Assembly: GCA_934096735.1 (NCBI GenBank)
Contig: CAKOMS010000032.1
Location: 1-6,671 of the forward strand
From: an uncultured Bacilli bacterium
GTDB lineage: Bacteria > Bacillota_I > Bacilli_A > RF39 > UBA660
DNA: 6,671 nucleotides
Direction of reading: 5' to 3'
The notes below the pieces were generated by a model that ran no database searches, was not told the origin of the DNA, and worked only from the letters and a program-made list of their open reading frames with translations. Shown one piece after another: positions 1 through 5,862 of this stretch. Position numbers and translations under genes: made by a program. How positions within the stretch are numbered: position 1 is the first letter of the stretch; each line of letters opens with the position of its first letter.

Positions 1-63
1 TGCATTAATTATAAAACACCACAAGAATTATTTAATGAGTATTTATATGAATGTTGCACTTGA
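1..63 (+). CDS. C-terminal end of an IS30-family transposase (partial)
   Basis: Frame 1 is open from the window edge to TGA at 61-63 and gives 20 residues beginning CINYKTPQELFNEYL. The pattern of cysteine, aromatic residue, T-P, two residues and F matches the extreme C-terminus of IS30-family DDE transposases (the RKCLxxxTPxEVF type), which cut and join DNA during transposition. The rest of the gene, including the catalytic residues, lies to the left of the window, so intactness cannot be judged. The codons run on the + strand and converge with the next gene, whose stop lies only 9 bases further on. The assignment rests on a short but characteristic tail recalled from the family; a chance match is possible. 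Confidence 0.6.
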   Translation, partial: CINYKTPQELFNEYLYECCT

Positions 64-75
64 TTTGACAAATTA
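52..75 (+). repeat. Probable right-end terminal sequence of the IS30-like element
   Basis: The stretch covering TGTTGCACTTGATTTGACAA starts in the last transposase codons and runs past its stop codon. IS30-family elements from Firmicutes commonly end in a similar TTGCA(C/T)TT-A/T-rich-TGACAA segment that forms the terminal inverted repeat and overlaps the transposase stop. The matching left end is outside the window, so the repeat cannot be confirmed, and the exact outer boundary (about 72-80) is a guess. Confidence 0.35.
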
Positions 76-1719
76 TCCCACAAATAAATCTGCAAAATTT
101 ACTATTACATCAATGTTCATTTTTAATAAATCCATAAAATCGAAAAGAGTTATAGTTGCTTTAAATGTTGTACTTCCTTCATAAATATCTTCGAACACAA
201 TAAGTGTATTGTTTGGATTTTCATTACTAACTAAATAATAATGGCCATGTGCTATTGAATTTCTTATTCCATTTATTATTGCTCTATTTATTAAGTGTTT
301 TTCATTATTTTGTTTATAAGCCTGCGCAATTTGAAGTTGAGATGCTAATGCATTTTCCTCTTGAATTAAAGCATTATAATGCTTGCCTAAGTTTTGCAAT
401 TTTTGAAGAATTATTTTTTCAACATTTGGTTTGCCTAAGTTAACGATGTTGTTGTACTCTGATTTTGCTTTATTTATACTTTCTTCTTTTTCTTTTACTC
501 TTTTTGATTTTGCAGTAACTTGTTCCTGTAAATTTTGTATGGGTCCTTCATCAATAGTATATTTTTCAACATTTAAAAGAGACAAGTCAAGAAGGCTATA
601 ATCTAGGCCTGTACTTGGTTCTAGAGTATATTCATTTTTATTATTCAAAAAACTATCATTGCCGTATGAGAAAAAAGAATTAAAAACTGCTATATTTGCT
701 GACAATATTTCTTCGTAACTTACAGAAACGTTTTTGTACATTTCTTTTTTTAGTGCCGTTGATAATGCTTTTTCATTAACTGTTCCATTTTTATATGCTG
801 TTGTTAGAAGCATTAAATTGGTTACTGATGATTTTATTAAATTTGATTTTTGGCCTTCGTTCATTCTATTATTGACTAATTGTCTTATTAATTCTTCTTT
901 TTGAGCTCTTTTAAGATTGTTTGGTATAAGTGACACAAGGCTTTTGGATAATTCATCTATTTCACTTGTTGTTAACCTTCTTGTTTCCCATTCAAAATTA
1001 TATGAATCTTTTACTTCCTGCTCATAATTATATAGTATTTGTGGATCTCTTGAAGAAATGTATGATGTATAAATATCATTTGTTTTGTCTTTTATATTCT
1101 TGTCTGGTTCACTTCCATCTTTAGGAGTTATTTTAAAATGAAATATTTCCATTGATTTTAAAAATTTATGTATATCTTCTTGAGTGCTTAATGAATTAGA
1201 TGAATCACTTGATTTTTCACTTTGAAGTACGATCGTTCTTTCCGATAATTCATCTAAGAATATTTCACTTAATGAGAGTACAAAATTAACAAGTTTGTTG
1301 ATATTAATGATAATTTCTTTTCCATCTGCTAAAAGAATAACTCTGCTGTGTTTTACATCTAAAATAAAATTACCATGTGCAAGTCTGTTTCTTAATGTTT
1401 GTATAAATTCTTCAATACTCTTAAATTTATATCCATTTATTTCTGGTATATTATTATTGAACGTTAATATTTCTTTACTTGCTTCGTATAATCTTATCTT
1501 TGAAACTTTAGATTCATATTCTAAGTTTCCTATGTTTTCAATCACGTCTTCTTTTATTGAGAAAAAAACATTTGAAATGAGTCCTACTTTAGCAGCATTT
1601 GCTACATCTTTTTCGAGTATGCTTTTATCGCTTACTTCACCAGATAAAAAAGAAAACAAAAAATTTGAATAAGCAAGTGTTCCATAACAATAATCTTTTA
1701 ATGTACTAATTTTTTTCAT
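73..1719 (-). CDS. Twin-HEPN-domain protein, candidate RNase / abortive-infection type toxin
   Basis: A 548-residue soluble protein that I cannot place in a named family. It carries two R-x4-H motifs, R110-NRLA-H115-G and R486-NSIA-H491-G. This is the catalytic signature of HEPN ribonucleases, and its RNxxAHG form is typical of HEPN proteins in defence and toxin systems. Each motif is preceded by a helix and followed by a similar pattern: a short aromatic strand, a beta-hairpin-like segment (about 118-138 and 494-522), then a hydrophobic helix (about 141-157 and 525-545). This suggests two HEPN modules in one chain. Between them are a polar linker (160-215) and a charged heptad-like region, probably coiled coil (390-475). 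There is no signal peptide or membrane segment. AAAGGA ends 5 bases before the ATG, fixing the start. The stop lies at the edge of an IS30-like end, so the C-terminus may be slightly truncated. RNA cleavage is inferred, not shown. Confidence 0.7.
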   Translation of the reverse strand: MKKISTLKDYCYGTLAYSNFLFSFLSGEVSDKSILEKDVANAAKVGLISNVFFSIKEDVIENIGNLEYESKVSKIRLYEASKEILTFNNNIPEINGYKFKSIEEFIQTLRNRLAHGNFILDVKHSRVILLADGKEIIININKLVNFVLSLSEIFLDELSERTIVLQSEKSSDSSNSLSTQEDIHKFLKSMEIFHFKITPKDGSEPDKNIKDKTNDIYTSYISSRDPQILYNYEQEVKDSYNFEWETRRLTTSEIDELSKSLVSLIPNNLKRAQKEELIRQLVNNRMNEGQKSNLIKSSVTNLMLLTTAYKNGTVNEKALSTALKKEMYKNVSVSYEEILSANIAVFNSFFSYGNDSFLNNKNEYTLEPSTGLDYSLLDLSLLNVEKYTIDEGPIQNLQEQVTAKSKRVKEKEESINKAKSEYNNIVNLGKPNVEKIILQKLQNLGKHYNALIQEENALASQLQIAQAYKQNNEKHLINRAIINGIRNSIAHGHYYLVSNENPNNTLIVFEDIYEGSTTFKATITLFDFMDLLKMNIDVIVNFADLFVG

Positions 1720-1741
1720 ATTATTCCTTTCTTTTTTTATT

Positions 1742-1770
1742 ATTTAATAAGTTTAATTAGTTAATATCAA
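1742..1770 (-). promoter_or_regulatory. Candidate promoter for the twin-HEPN gene, inside an inverted repeat
   Basis: On the minus strand TTGATA (1770-1765), 17 bases, then TTAAAT (1747-1742) resembles a sigma-A promoter with a good -35 and a weak -10. The two boxes lie in opposite arms of an AT-only inverted repeat (1739-1749 with 1765-1775, 11 pairs, one of them G-T). If real, the HEPN gene is transcribed separately from the ASCH gene just upstream. Otherwise the 57-base gap would be an ordinary operon spacer. Confidence 0.35.
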
Positions 1771-1776
1771 ATAATT

Positions 1777-2187
1777 CTATTCTTTTAATTTGTATTCTCC
1801 ATAATAATTCCAAATATTTAATTGTCCTTTTGCTGGTATTGGGTGAATTAATGTTACGTCTTTTATTATCCAAGCGTATCTACAAATTTTATAGTCACCT
1901 AAAAGATATTCATTAGAATTTTGTTTTATTTCTTTTAAAAATTTTTCATCCATGTAAATACAATCAACAAGGTTGCATCTACATATGATATTACCATAAT
2001 TCATGCTCATATTTTTTATTATGTTTTCTATATAATCGTTTGAAAGAATTTCTTTTGCTAAAGTTTTTCCACTTGCATGAATAAACATTTCTCCTCGGTA
2101 GTTTGTTTTCCAACTTCTAGTTTCGATTTTTTTCTTACCGTTTGCAATTAGAGTTGCAAATGGTTCTTTTATACTTAACACTTTCAT
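1777..2187 (-). CDS. ASCH-domain protein (PUA-like fold)
   Basis: A 136-residue single-domain protein. The N-terminus (KVLSIKEPFATLIANGKKK, then IETRSW, ending about residue 26) has the ASCH layout LSIxxPxAxLIxxGxKxIExRSW, followed by YRG-x5-HAS (30-39) and the closing WII-x12-KGQLNIWN pattern (106-127). ASCH domains share the PUA-like fold and are thought to bind RNA or modified nucleosides. E. coli YqfB, a shorter relative, hydrolyses N4-acetylcytidine, but its catalytic threonine in GxKTxT appears as Glu22 here, so that activity should not be assumed. This version looks closer to the ASC-1 type. The start is set by AAGGAG 8 bases before the ATG and by an extended -10 just upstream. The twin-HEPN gene follows 57 bases downstream on the same strand, so co-expression is possible. 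The domain call is firm; the function is not. Confidence 0.85.
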   Translation of the reverse strand: MKVLSIKEPFATLIANGKKKIETRSWKTNYRGEMFIHASGKTLAKEILSNDYIENIIKNMSMNYGNIICRCNLVDCIYMDEKFLKEIKQNSNEYLLGDYKICRYAWIIKDVTLIHPIPAKGQLNIWNYYGEYKLKE

Positions 2188-2213
2188 TTTTGGGGCTCCT
2201 TAGATTTGTAATT

Positions 2214-2222
2214 ATTATAACA
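2214..2222 (-). promoter_or_regulatory. Extended -10 promoter of the ASCH gene
   Basis: On the minus strand the sequence reads TGTTATAAT, an extended -10 (TGn followed by a consensus TATAAT at 2219-2214). The -35 at the right distance is only TTATAA, so the TGn extension probably compensates. The Shine-Dalgarno AAGGAG lies just downstream at 2201-2196, leaving a short leader. Confidence 0.55.
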
Positions 2223-2342
2223 TACGATTTTAATTTTTATAAAATTTAATCTTGATGTTTTTATATATATTGTAATAATTTAGAATGGAGAACTCTATCT
2301 TTCTTCAAACTCAAAAAATATATCCTAATCTTAAAAATATTT

Positions 2343-2918
2343 TTAATTATATAAAAAATTCAACATATTTAACATCTGTTCTTTGTCTTTTTCAAATCTT
2401 TTCTTATCAATACCTATTAATATTTTTTCTATATCTTTTATAAATGGCTCTATTGTTCCACTAAATAATTTTTTATTAAACCATAAAAATAACACTTTTT
2501 TAATATTTTTAATCTTATAACCTTCAATCATTTTTATTTGAGGATTCATTTTCATATACATTGAATCCTTTTTTTTAAATAATCCATGATATTCTCCTAA
2601 TGATTTATTTATTTTAGGTGATAATTCTATTAATTTTTTAAAAAAGTTAGCTGCATTATAATGATACATAAATGGTTTATTCTTTATTGTAAGATATGTA
2701 CTATACAAATCAAAATATAGTTCATATACATTATTAATAATAGTTTTCTTAGCCGAAAAATATTGACATAATGCGGTTACCAAACCAACTATTGCTCCAT
2801 ACTCTAAATTAGTAATTAAGTTATAATACCATACTTCATATGAACTACACATTTGTGTAATTAATGACACTATTACCATTAAACTTAATACAATTATAAT
2901 TACTTTTGACTCTTTCAT
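2343..2918 (-). CDS. Two-helix membrane protein of unknown function
   Basis: A 191-residue protein that I do not recognise. It has two hydrophobic segments, about residues 5-22 and 36-54, with a short loop between them that carries a Cys and several aromatics. The remaining 135 or so residues are charged, lysine-rich and predicted helical. Positive residues flank the N-terminus and follow helix 2 (AKK), which by the positive-inside rule puts both termini in the cytoplasm. A perfect AGGAGG 6 bases before the ATG and a TATAAT promoter upstream show that the gene is real and well translated. It sits upstream of the ASCH and HEPN genes on the same strand, but 155 bases away with a separate promoter. 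The layout of two membrane helices plus a cytosolic domain recalls SLATT-type effectors of defence systems; that is only a resemblance in layout, with no motif to support it. Confidence 0.75.
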   Translation of the reverse strand: MKESKVIIIVLSLMVIVSLITQMCSSYEVWYYNLITNLEYGAIVGLVTALCQYFSAKKTIINNVYELYFDLYSTYLTIKNKPFMYHYNAANFFKKLIELSPKINKSLGEYHGLFKKKDSMYMKMNPQIKMIEGYKIKNIKKVLFLWFNKKLFSGTIEPFIKDIEKILIGIDKKRFEKDKEQMLNMLNFLYN

Positions 2919-2941
2919 ACAAAACCTCCTAATTAATTAGT

Positions 2942-2970
2942 ATTATAACATATATAATGATAATTTCTAA
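2942..2970 (-). promoter_or_regulatory. Promoter of the two-helix membrane-protein gene
   Basis: On the minus strand TTAGAA (2970-2965), a 17-base spacer and a consensus TATAAT (2947-2942) preceded by TGT form a sigma-A promoter with an extended -10. The start codon lies about 24 bases beyond the -10, with AGGAGG in between. This gives a very short leader with no room for a riboswitch. Confidence 0.6.
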
Positions 2971-3048
2971 ATAATGAGGAGCACAATTCACTTTGCAAAT
3001 AAGAATATATGAATTAAAATACGTAGTTTTAATTACATCTGACTACTA

Positions 3049-3064
3049 TTTGTTGTACAACAAA
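3049..3064. repeat. Perfect 16-bp palindrome
   Basis: TTTGTTGTACAACAAA is perfectly self-complementary. It overlaps the T-tract of the small-RNA terminator and lies about 80 bases upstream of the promoter of the two-helix membrane protein. It could be a protein-binding site. It cannot form a hairpin with a normal loop unless the centre is opened. No regulator can be named. Confidence 0.45.
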
Positions 3065-3085
3065 AAAATGAGAGCTTTCGCTCTC
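3062..3085 (-). terminator. Rho-independent terminator of the small RNA (and perhaps recG)
   Basis: On the minus strand GAGAGC-GAAA-GCTCTC (3085-3070) is a six-pair GC-rich stem capped by a GNRA-type tetraloop. It is followed by A and seven T residues (3068-3062). No other convincing terminator is seen between the recG stop and this point, so recG read-through would also end here. Confidence 0.8.
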
Positions 3086-3165
3086 TTCAGGGGGTTTTGG
3101 TTGATTCACTCTCACCTTTGAATTCGTAAGAGTTATATCATATAGCATGATGTCTATCATGCTAC
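3062..3165 (-). ncRNA. Candidate small regulatory RNA with three hairpins and a C-rich segment
   Basis: The minus strand contains a complete small transcription unit of about 104 nt. It starts just after a consensus promoter and ends at a rho-independent terminator. Hairpin 1 has nine perfect pairs (3164-3156 with 3151-3143, loop AGAC) and may extend to twelve if transcription starts a little earlier. Hairpin 2 has eight pairs including one G-U (3133-3126 with 3115-3108). It is followed by an open segment containing AACCAAAACCCCCTGAA (about 3102-3086). Hairpin 3 is the terminator. C-rich single-stranded patches before a terminator are typical of Firmicutes regulatory RNAs such as FsrA and RsaE, which pair with Shine-Dalgarno sequences. 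No well-translated ORF fits inside it. It does not match the tmRNA, SRP, 6S or RNase P RNA features I know. A type I antitoxin is an alternative, but I see no good opposing toxin ORF. Confidence 0.55.
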
Positions 3166-3169
3166 ATTA

Positions 3170-3198
3170 ATCATATTATAATTAATTAACTTTGTCAA
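3170..3198 (-). promoter_or_regulatory. Strong sigma-A promoter of the small RNA
   Basis: On the minus strand a perfect TTGACA (3198-3193), a 17-base spacer and TATGAT (3175-3170) make the best-matching promoter in the window. It points into a stretch with no protein gene, and about 100 bases later comes a terminator. The 22-nt inverted repeat 3143-3164 begins at the predicted transcription start, so it could act as a repressor operator, as the first RNA hairpin, or both. Confidence 0.65.
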
Positions 3199-3265
3199 TT
3201 ATGAAACTTAATAATTTACACTATATTGTTATTTATACTTTTTATATGACAAAATACAACAACCT

Positions 3266-5245
3266 TTAATTAATAAAATTAATTTTATCAACTATATCTT
3301 TATATATTTTATTTGTTAAATACTTCCCACTTACTAAATATTCTTCACTGTCTTTTTGAGTTTGGAGTAATATTTCATAATCTTTTTTTAAGTTAACAAT
3401 TTTAAAAGCTAAATCTCCACTTTGTTTTTCGCCAAAAATATCACCACTACCTCTTAATTCAAAATCCTTTTCACTTATGTAAAATCCATCATTACTTTCT
3501 TCTAAAACTTTAAGCCTTTCTGTATCATAGTTGGACACTAAATAACAATAACTTTGAGTATCATTTCTTCCTACTCTGCCTCTCAATTGATGCAGGGTTG
3601 CAAGTCCAAATCTTTCTGCATTAAATATCACTATCATTGTTGAATCTTTAATATCTACTCCAACCTCTATTACTGTTGTAGATATTAATATTTTTATTAT
3701 TCCGTTTTTAAAATCGTTCATTATTGATTCTTTTTCTTGTTTACTTTTTTTACCATGAAGAACTCCGATGTTTATTTGATTATTAAAGGCAATATTCATT
3801 TTTTCTTCTAATTCAAGTACACTTTTTAAATCTAATTCATTATTATTTTCAATTAATGGCGACACAACATAAATTAAATGACCTTTTTTTATTTCTTCTA
3901 ACATCATAAAAAGTACTTCTTTTATTTCTTTTTCCTTTTTTAATTTTGTAATTACATCTAATCGCCCTTTTGGTTTGGTTTTGATAATTGACAAATCTAA
4001 ATCGCCATAAATTGTCAAGGCATATGTTCTTGGTATTGGTGTTGCACTTAAATATAATACATCTGTGCTATTTCCTTTTTGTGAAAGAATTTCTCTTTGA
4101 TTAACTCCGAATCTATGTTGTTCATCTACTACTACTAGTCCTAAATTTTTATATATGATGTTTTCACTAATTAAAGAATGAGTACCGATTAATAAATCAA
4201 TCTCACCTTTTTTTAATTTTTCATAGATTATATCTTTTTCTTTCTTTTTCATTGCTCCAGTTAATAGTTCGATGTTTATTTTAATTCTTTTGAGAATTTT
4301 TTTGATATTGCTAAAATGTTGTTCTGCAAGTATTTCTGTTGGTGCCATAAGAGCGCTTTGATATCCACTTAAGAAATTCATATAAATTGCAAAAATTGCA
4401 ACAACTGTCTTTCCACTCCCAACATCTCCTAGTACTAATCTGTTCATTCTGTAGTTACTTTTTAAATCGTTAAATATTTCTTTTATACTTTTTATTTGAT
4501 CTTCAGTTAATTCAAAAGGTAATATTTTCATAAAATCATCGATTATAGTTATGCTTTGATTTTTCGGTATTCCTGTTGCTTTTTTGTTTAATTCTTTTAA
4601 GTAATTTATTTTAAACATGTACTCAAATAATTCTTCATATTTTAATCTTACTGAAGCTTTTTTTATTTCTTCAACAGATTTTGGTTTGTAAATATAGTTT
4701 AAGGCATCCGATTTGCTTATAAAATTATATTTTTTTTGATATTCCATAGGTAGATGTTCTAATGGTAACTCGTAATTAAGTGATTCTAATATTATATTTG
4801 ATAAAAACGAATTTTTTAAGCCTTCTGTTAAATGATATACAGGTTCTATTTTGTTATTTTCTATATCGAATTTAATATCACTTGCTATAAAAGTTTTTTT
4901 TAACTTATTATACTTACCAATTAAAATTATTTCTTTTCCAATATTTAAATTTTTTTTCAAAAAAAATCTATTATAAATTTTAACATTAAATGTATAACCA
5001 TCAGATGATGTTAAAAAAGTCAATATATTTAGATTTTTTTTAATATATGAGACTCTTCCTTCTCCTGCAATTGTCCCCTTGATGACACAATTTTCGTTAT
5101 CTTTCACCGCGTTTAATTTACTTATAGAATAACAATTATATTTATACGGATAATACTCTTGTAAATCATTTATAGTTTTTATGTTTAAAGAATTCAGTTT
5201 TTTTTCTTTATCTTTTCCTATTCCTTTTATTTCGTTTAAATTCAT
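3266..5245 (-). CDS. recG: ATP-dependent DNA helicase RecG
   Basis: A 659-residue superfamily 2 helicase that reverses stalled replication forks and branch-migrates Holliday junctions, acting at the nucleoid. An N-terminal helix-hairpin-helix-like stretch (1-33) is followed by the OB-fold wedge domain that grips branched DNA (about 50-150). The helicase core has Walker A GDVGSGKT (273-280), motif Ia APTEILAEQH (301-310), DEQH (374-377), SATPIPRT (400-407), LHGKKSKQE (496-504), ISTTVIEVGVD (521-531) and QLRGRVGR (553-560). The RecG-specific tail has RGSGDIFGEKQSG (598-610). Nothing essential is missing, and the length is slightly under that of B. subtilis RecG (about 680). AAAGGTG 5 bases before the ATG fixes the start. 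The gene appears monocistronic, divergent from the XRE gene, with no clear terminator of its own. Confidence 0.97.
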   Translation of the reverse strand: MNLNEIKGIGKDKEKKLNSLNIKTINDLQEYYPYKYNCYSISKLNAVKDNENCVIKGTIAGEGRVSYIKKNLNILTFLTSSDGYTFNVKIYNRFFLKKNLNIGKEIILIGKYNKLKKTFIASDIKFDIENNKIEPVYHLTEGLKNSFLSNIILESLNYELPLEHLPMEYQKKYNFISKSDALNYIYKPKSVEEIKKASVRLKYEELFEYMFKINYLKELNKKATGIPKNQSITIIDDFMKILPFELTEDQIKSIKEIFNDLKSNYRMNRLVLGDVGSGKTVVAIFAIYMNFLSGYQSALMAPTEILAEQHFSNIKKILKRIKINIELLTGAMKKKEKDIIYEKLKKGEIDLLIGTHSLISENIIYKNLGLVVVDEQHRFGVNQREILSQKGNSTDVLYLSATPIPRTYALTIYGDLDLSIIKTKPKGRLDVITKLKKEKEIKEVLFMMLEEIKKGHLIYVVSPLIENNNELDLKSVLELEEKMNIAFNNQINIGVLHGKKSKQEKESIMNDFKNGIIKILISTTVIEVGVDIKDSTMIVIFNAERFGLATLHQLRGRVGRNDTQSYCYLVSNYDTERLKVLEESNDGFYISEKDFELRGSGDIFGEKQSGDLAFKIVNLKKDYEILLQTQKDSEEYLVSGKYLTNKIYKDIVDKINFIN

Positions 5246-5299
5246 GATAACACCTTTAAGCTTACATACTTTTTCATTTTTATTTAAAAATACTATTAT

Positions 5300-5328
5300 A
5301 ATATATCATACATTTGTTGCTATTTCAA
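5300..5328 (-). promoter_or_regulatory. recG promoter
   Basis: On the minus strand TTGAAA (5328-5323), a 17-base spacer and TATATT (5305-5300) preceded by TGA give a sigma-A promoter with an extended -10. The recG ATG lies 54 bases beyond the -10. The -35 box is shared with one arm of a 15-bp palindrome that also contains the -35 of the divergent XRE gene. Confidence 0.55.
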
Positions 5329-5337
5329 ATTTTGAAA
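5323..5337. repeat. 15-bp palindrome spanning both divergent -35 boxes
   Basis: TTTCAAA-T-TTTGAAA is a perfect inverted repeat around a central T. Its left arm holds the minus-strand -35 of recG and its right arm the plus-strand -35 of the XRE gene. It is well placed to be the operator of the XRE protein. Two consensus-like -35 boxes facing away from each other would, however, produce much of this symmetry by themselves. Confidence 0.4.
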
Positions 5338-5361
5338 ATAAAATGTATTAATTACTATTAT
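5332..5361 (+). promoter_or_regulatory. Candidate promoter of the XRE regulator gene
   Basis: TTGAAA (5332-5337), an 18-base spacer and TATTAT (5356-5361) resemble a sigma-A promoter. Transcription would start near 5368 and leave a leader of about 55 bases before the likely start codon at 5425. Confidence 0.45.
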
Positions 5362-5412
5362 AAGGACATACTAATTACCGGACAAATAATATAGAAATTT
5401 GGCAAAATATAA

Positions 5413-5667
5413 ATGGTGATTGAAATGACGGCATTTAAAAGAGATTTTCATTTTGATGAAAATATTATGCGAACTGTGTCAAAAAATATTAAGAAATACA
5501 GATTAGAGGCCGGTATTACTCAAGAACAACTTGCAGTAGATATTGGTAAATCATATGACTTTACTAGAAGACTTGAATTCAAAAAGGGTGAAATTGGATG
5601 TTCATTAGATACTCTTTATAGAATATCTGTAGTTCTTAATACAAAAATGGATAAATTTTTCGAATAA
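5413..5667 (+). CDS. XRE/Cro-type helix-turn-helix regulator
   Basis: A small DNA-binding protein consisting of little more than one HTH_3 (Cro/C1-type) domain. In the 84-residue form, the helix-turn-helix runs over about 26-57 (KKYRLEAGITQEQLAVDIGK, then SYDFTRRLEFKKG), and helices 4-5 end in LNTKMDKFF. Start choice matters. The ATG at 5413 has no ribosome binding site, whereas the in-frame ATG at 5425 is preceded by GGTGAT 4 bases away, which matches the 3' extension of the Shine-Dalgarno sequence. The 80-residue form starting MTAFKRDF is therefore more likely. No effector, protease or dimerisation domain is present. It is divergent from recG and may control both promoters through the palindrome between them, as XRE proteins often repress themselves. 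The target is inferred only. Confidence 0.88.
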   Translation: MVIEMTAFKRDFHFDENIMRTVSKNIKKYRLEAGITQEQLAVDIGKSYDFTRRLEFKKGEIGCSLDTLYRISVVLNTKMDKFFE

Positions 5668-5691
5668 TATTTAATTAAAACAATCTTGATA

Positions 5692-5745
5692 AAAAAAGAA
5701 TAAAAAAATAGACCATTAACTAGTCTAAATTATTTATTCTTTTTT
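5692..5745. terminator. Bidirectional rho-independent terminator
   Basis: A long imperfect inverted repeat: 5692-5715 pairs with 5721-5745 around a five-base loop. The core of seven pairs is TAGACCA with TAGTCTA, flanked by A-rich and T-rich arms that supply a T-tract in both directions. It ends the XRE transcript from the left and the small lysine-rich gene from the right. The last codons and stop of that small gene lie inside the right arm. Confidence 0.75.
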
Positions 5746-5843
5746 GTTTTAGTATCATTTTGAATAAATTTAACTTTAACACCTTTAACTTTTCCAAATT
5801 GTTTTTTTATACCTTTTGGTAAGTTTTTCTTAATTACTTTCAT
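5730..5843 (-). CDS. 37-residue highly basic protein of unknown function
   Basis: A short ORF encoding a protein that begins MKVIKKNLPKGIKKQFGK and ends in DTKTKKNK. It has 14 lysines and one acidic residue, a net charge near +13, with no cysteine and no membrane segment. The case for a real gene is its signals: AGGTG 5 bases before the ATG, an extended -10 (TGTTATAAT) just upstream, and a terminator overlapping its 3' end. The composition suggests binding to RNA, DNA or anionic polymers. I know no family for it. It lies between cwlJ and the XRE gene, 85 bases downstream of cwlJ on the same strand. A sporulation or nucleic-acid role would be speculation. Confidence 0.65.
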   Translation of the reverse strand: MKVIKKNLPKGIKKQFGKVKGVKVKFIQNDTKTKKNK

Positions 5844-5862
5844 TTTAACACCTCGCGATAAA

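Noticed and set aside
249..1672. Three + strand open frames (249-443, 930-1124, 1295-1672) opposite the twin-HEPN gene
   Set aside because: No ribosome binding sites, and their leucine/phenylalanine/serine-rich translations are what the antisense of a lysine/asparagine-rich gene yields. They are shadows.
2255..2342. Terminator after the two-helix membrane-protein gene
   Set aside because: Only weak A/T stems and A/T runs are present, with no GC-containing stem followed by a T-tract on the minus strand.
2978..3121. + strand open frame ending in a 17-residue hydrophobic peptide from the ATG at 3068 (MRAFALFRGFW...), considered as a type I toxin opposite the small RNA
   Set aside because: No Shine-Dalgarno before 3068. 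The codons are the terminator stem read backwards, and an upstream TTG start has its SD-like GAGGAG too far away. It is better explained as antisense of the small RNA.
3030..3160. Minus-strand 43-codon frame within the small-RNA region
   Set aside because: It has no ribosome binding site, starts inside hairpin 1, and runs straight through the terminator, so the transcript would end before the stop codon.
3201..3269. 22-codon + strand ORF overlapping the recG 3' end
   Set aside because: No ribosome binding site and no promoter on that strand; chance in AT-rich DNA.
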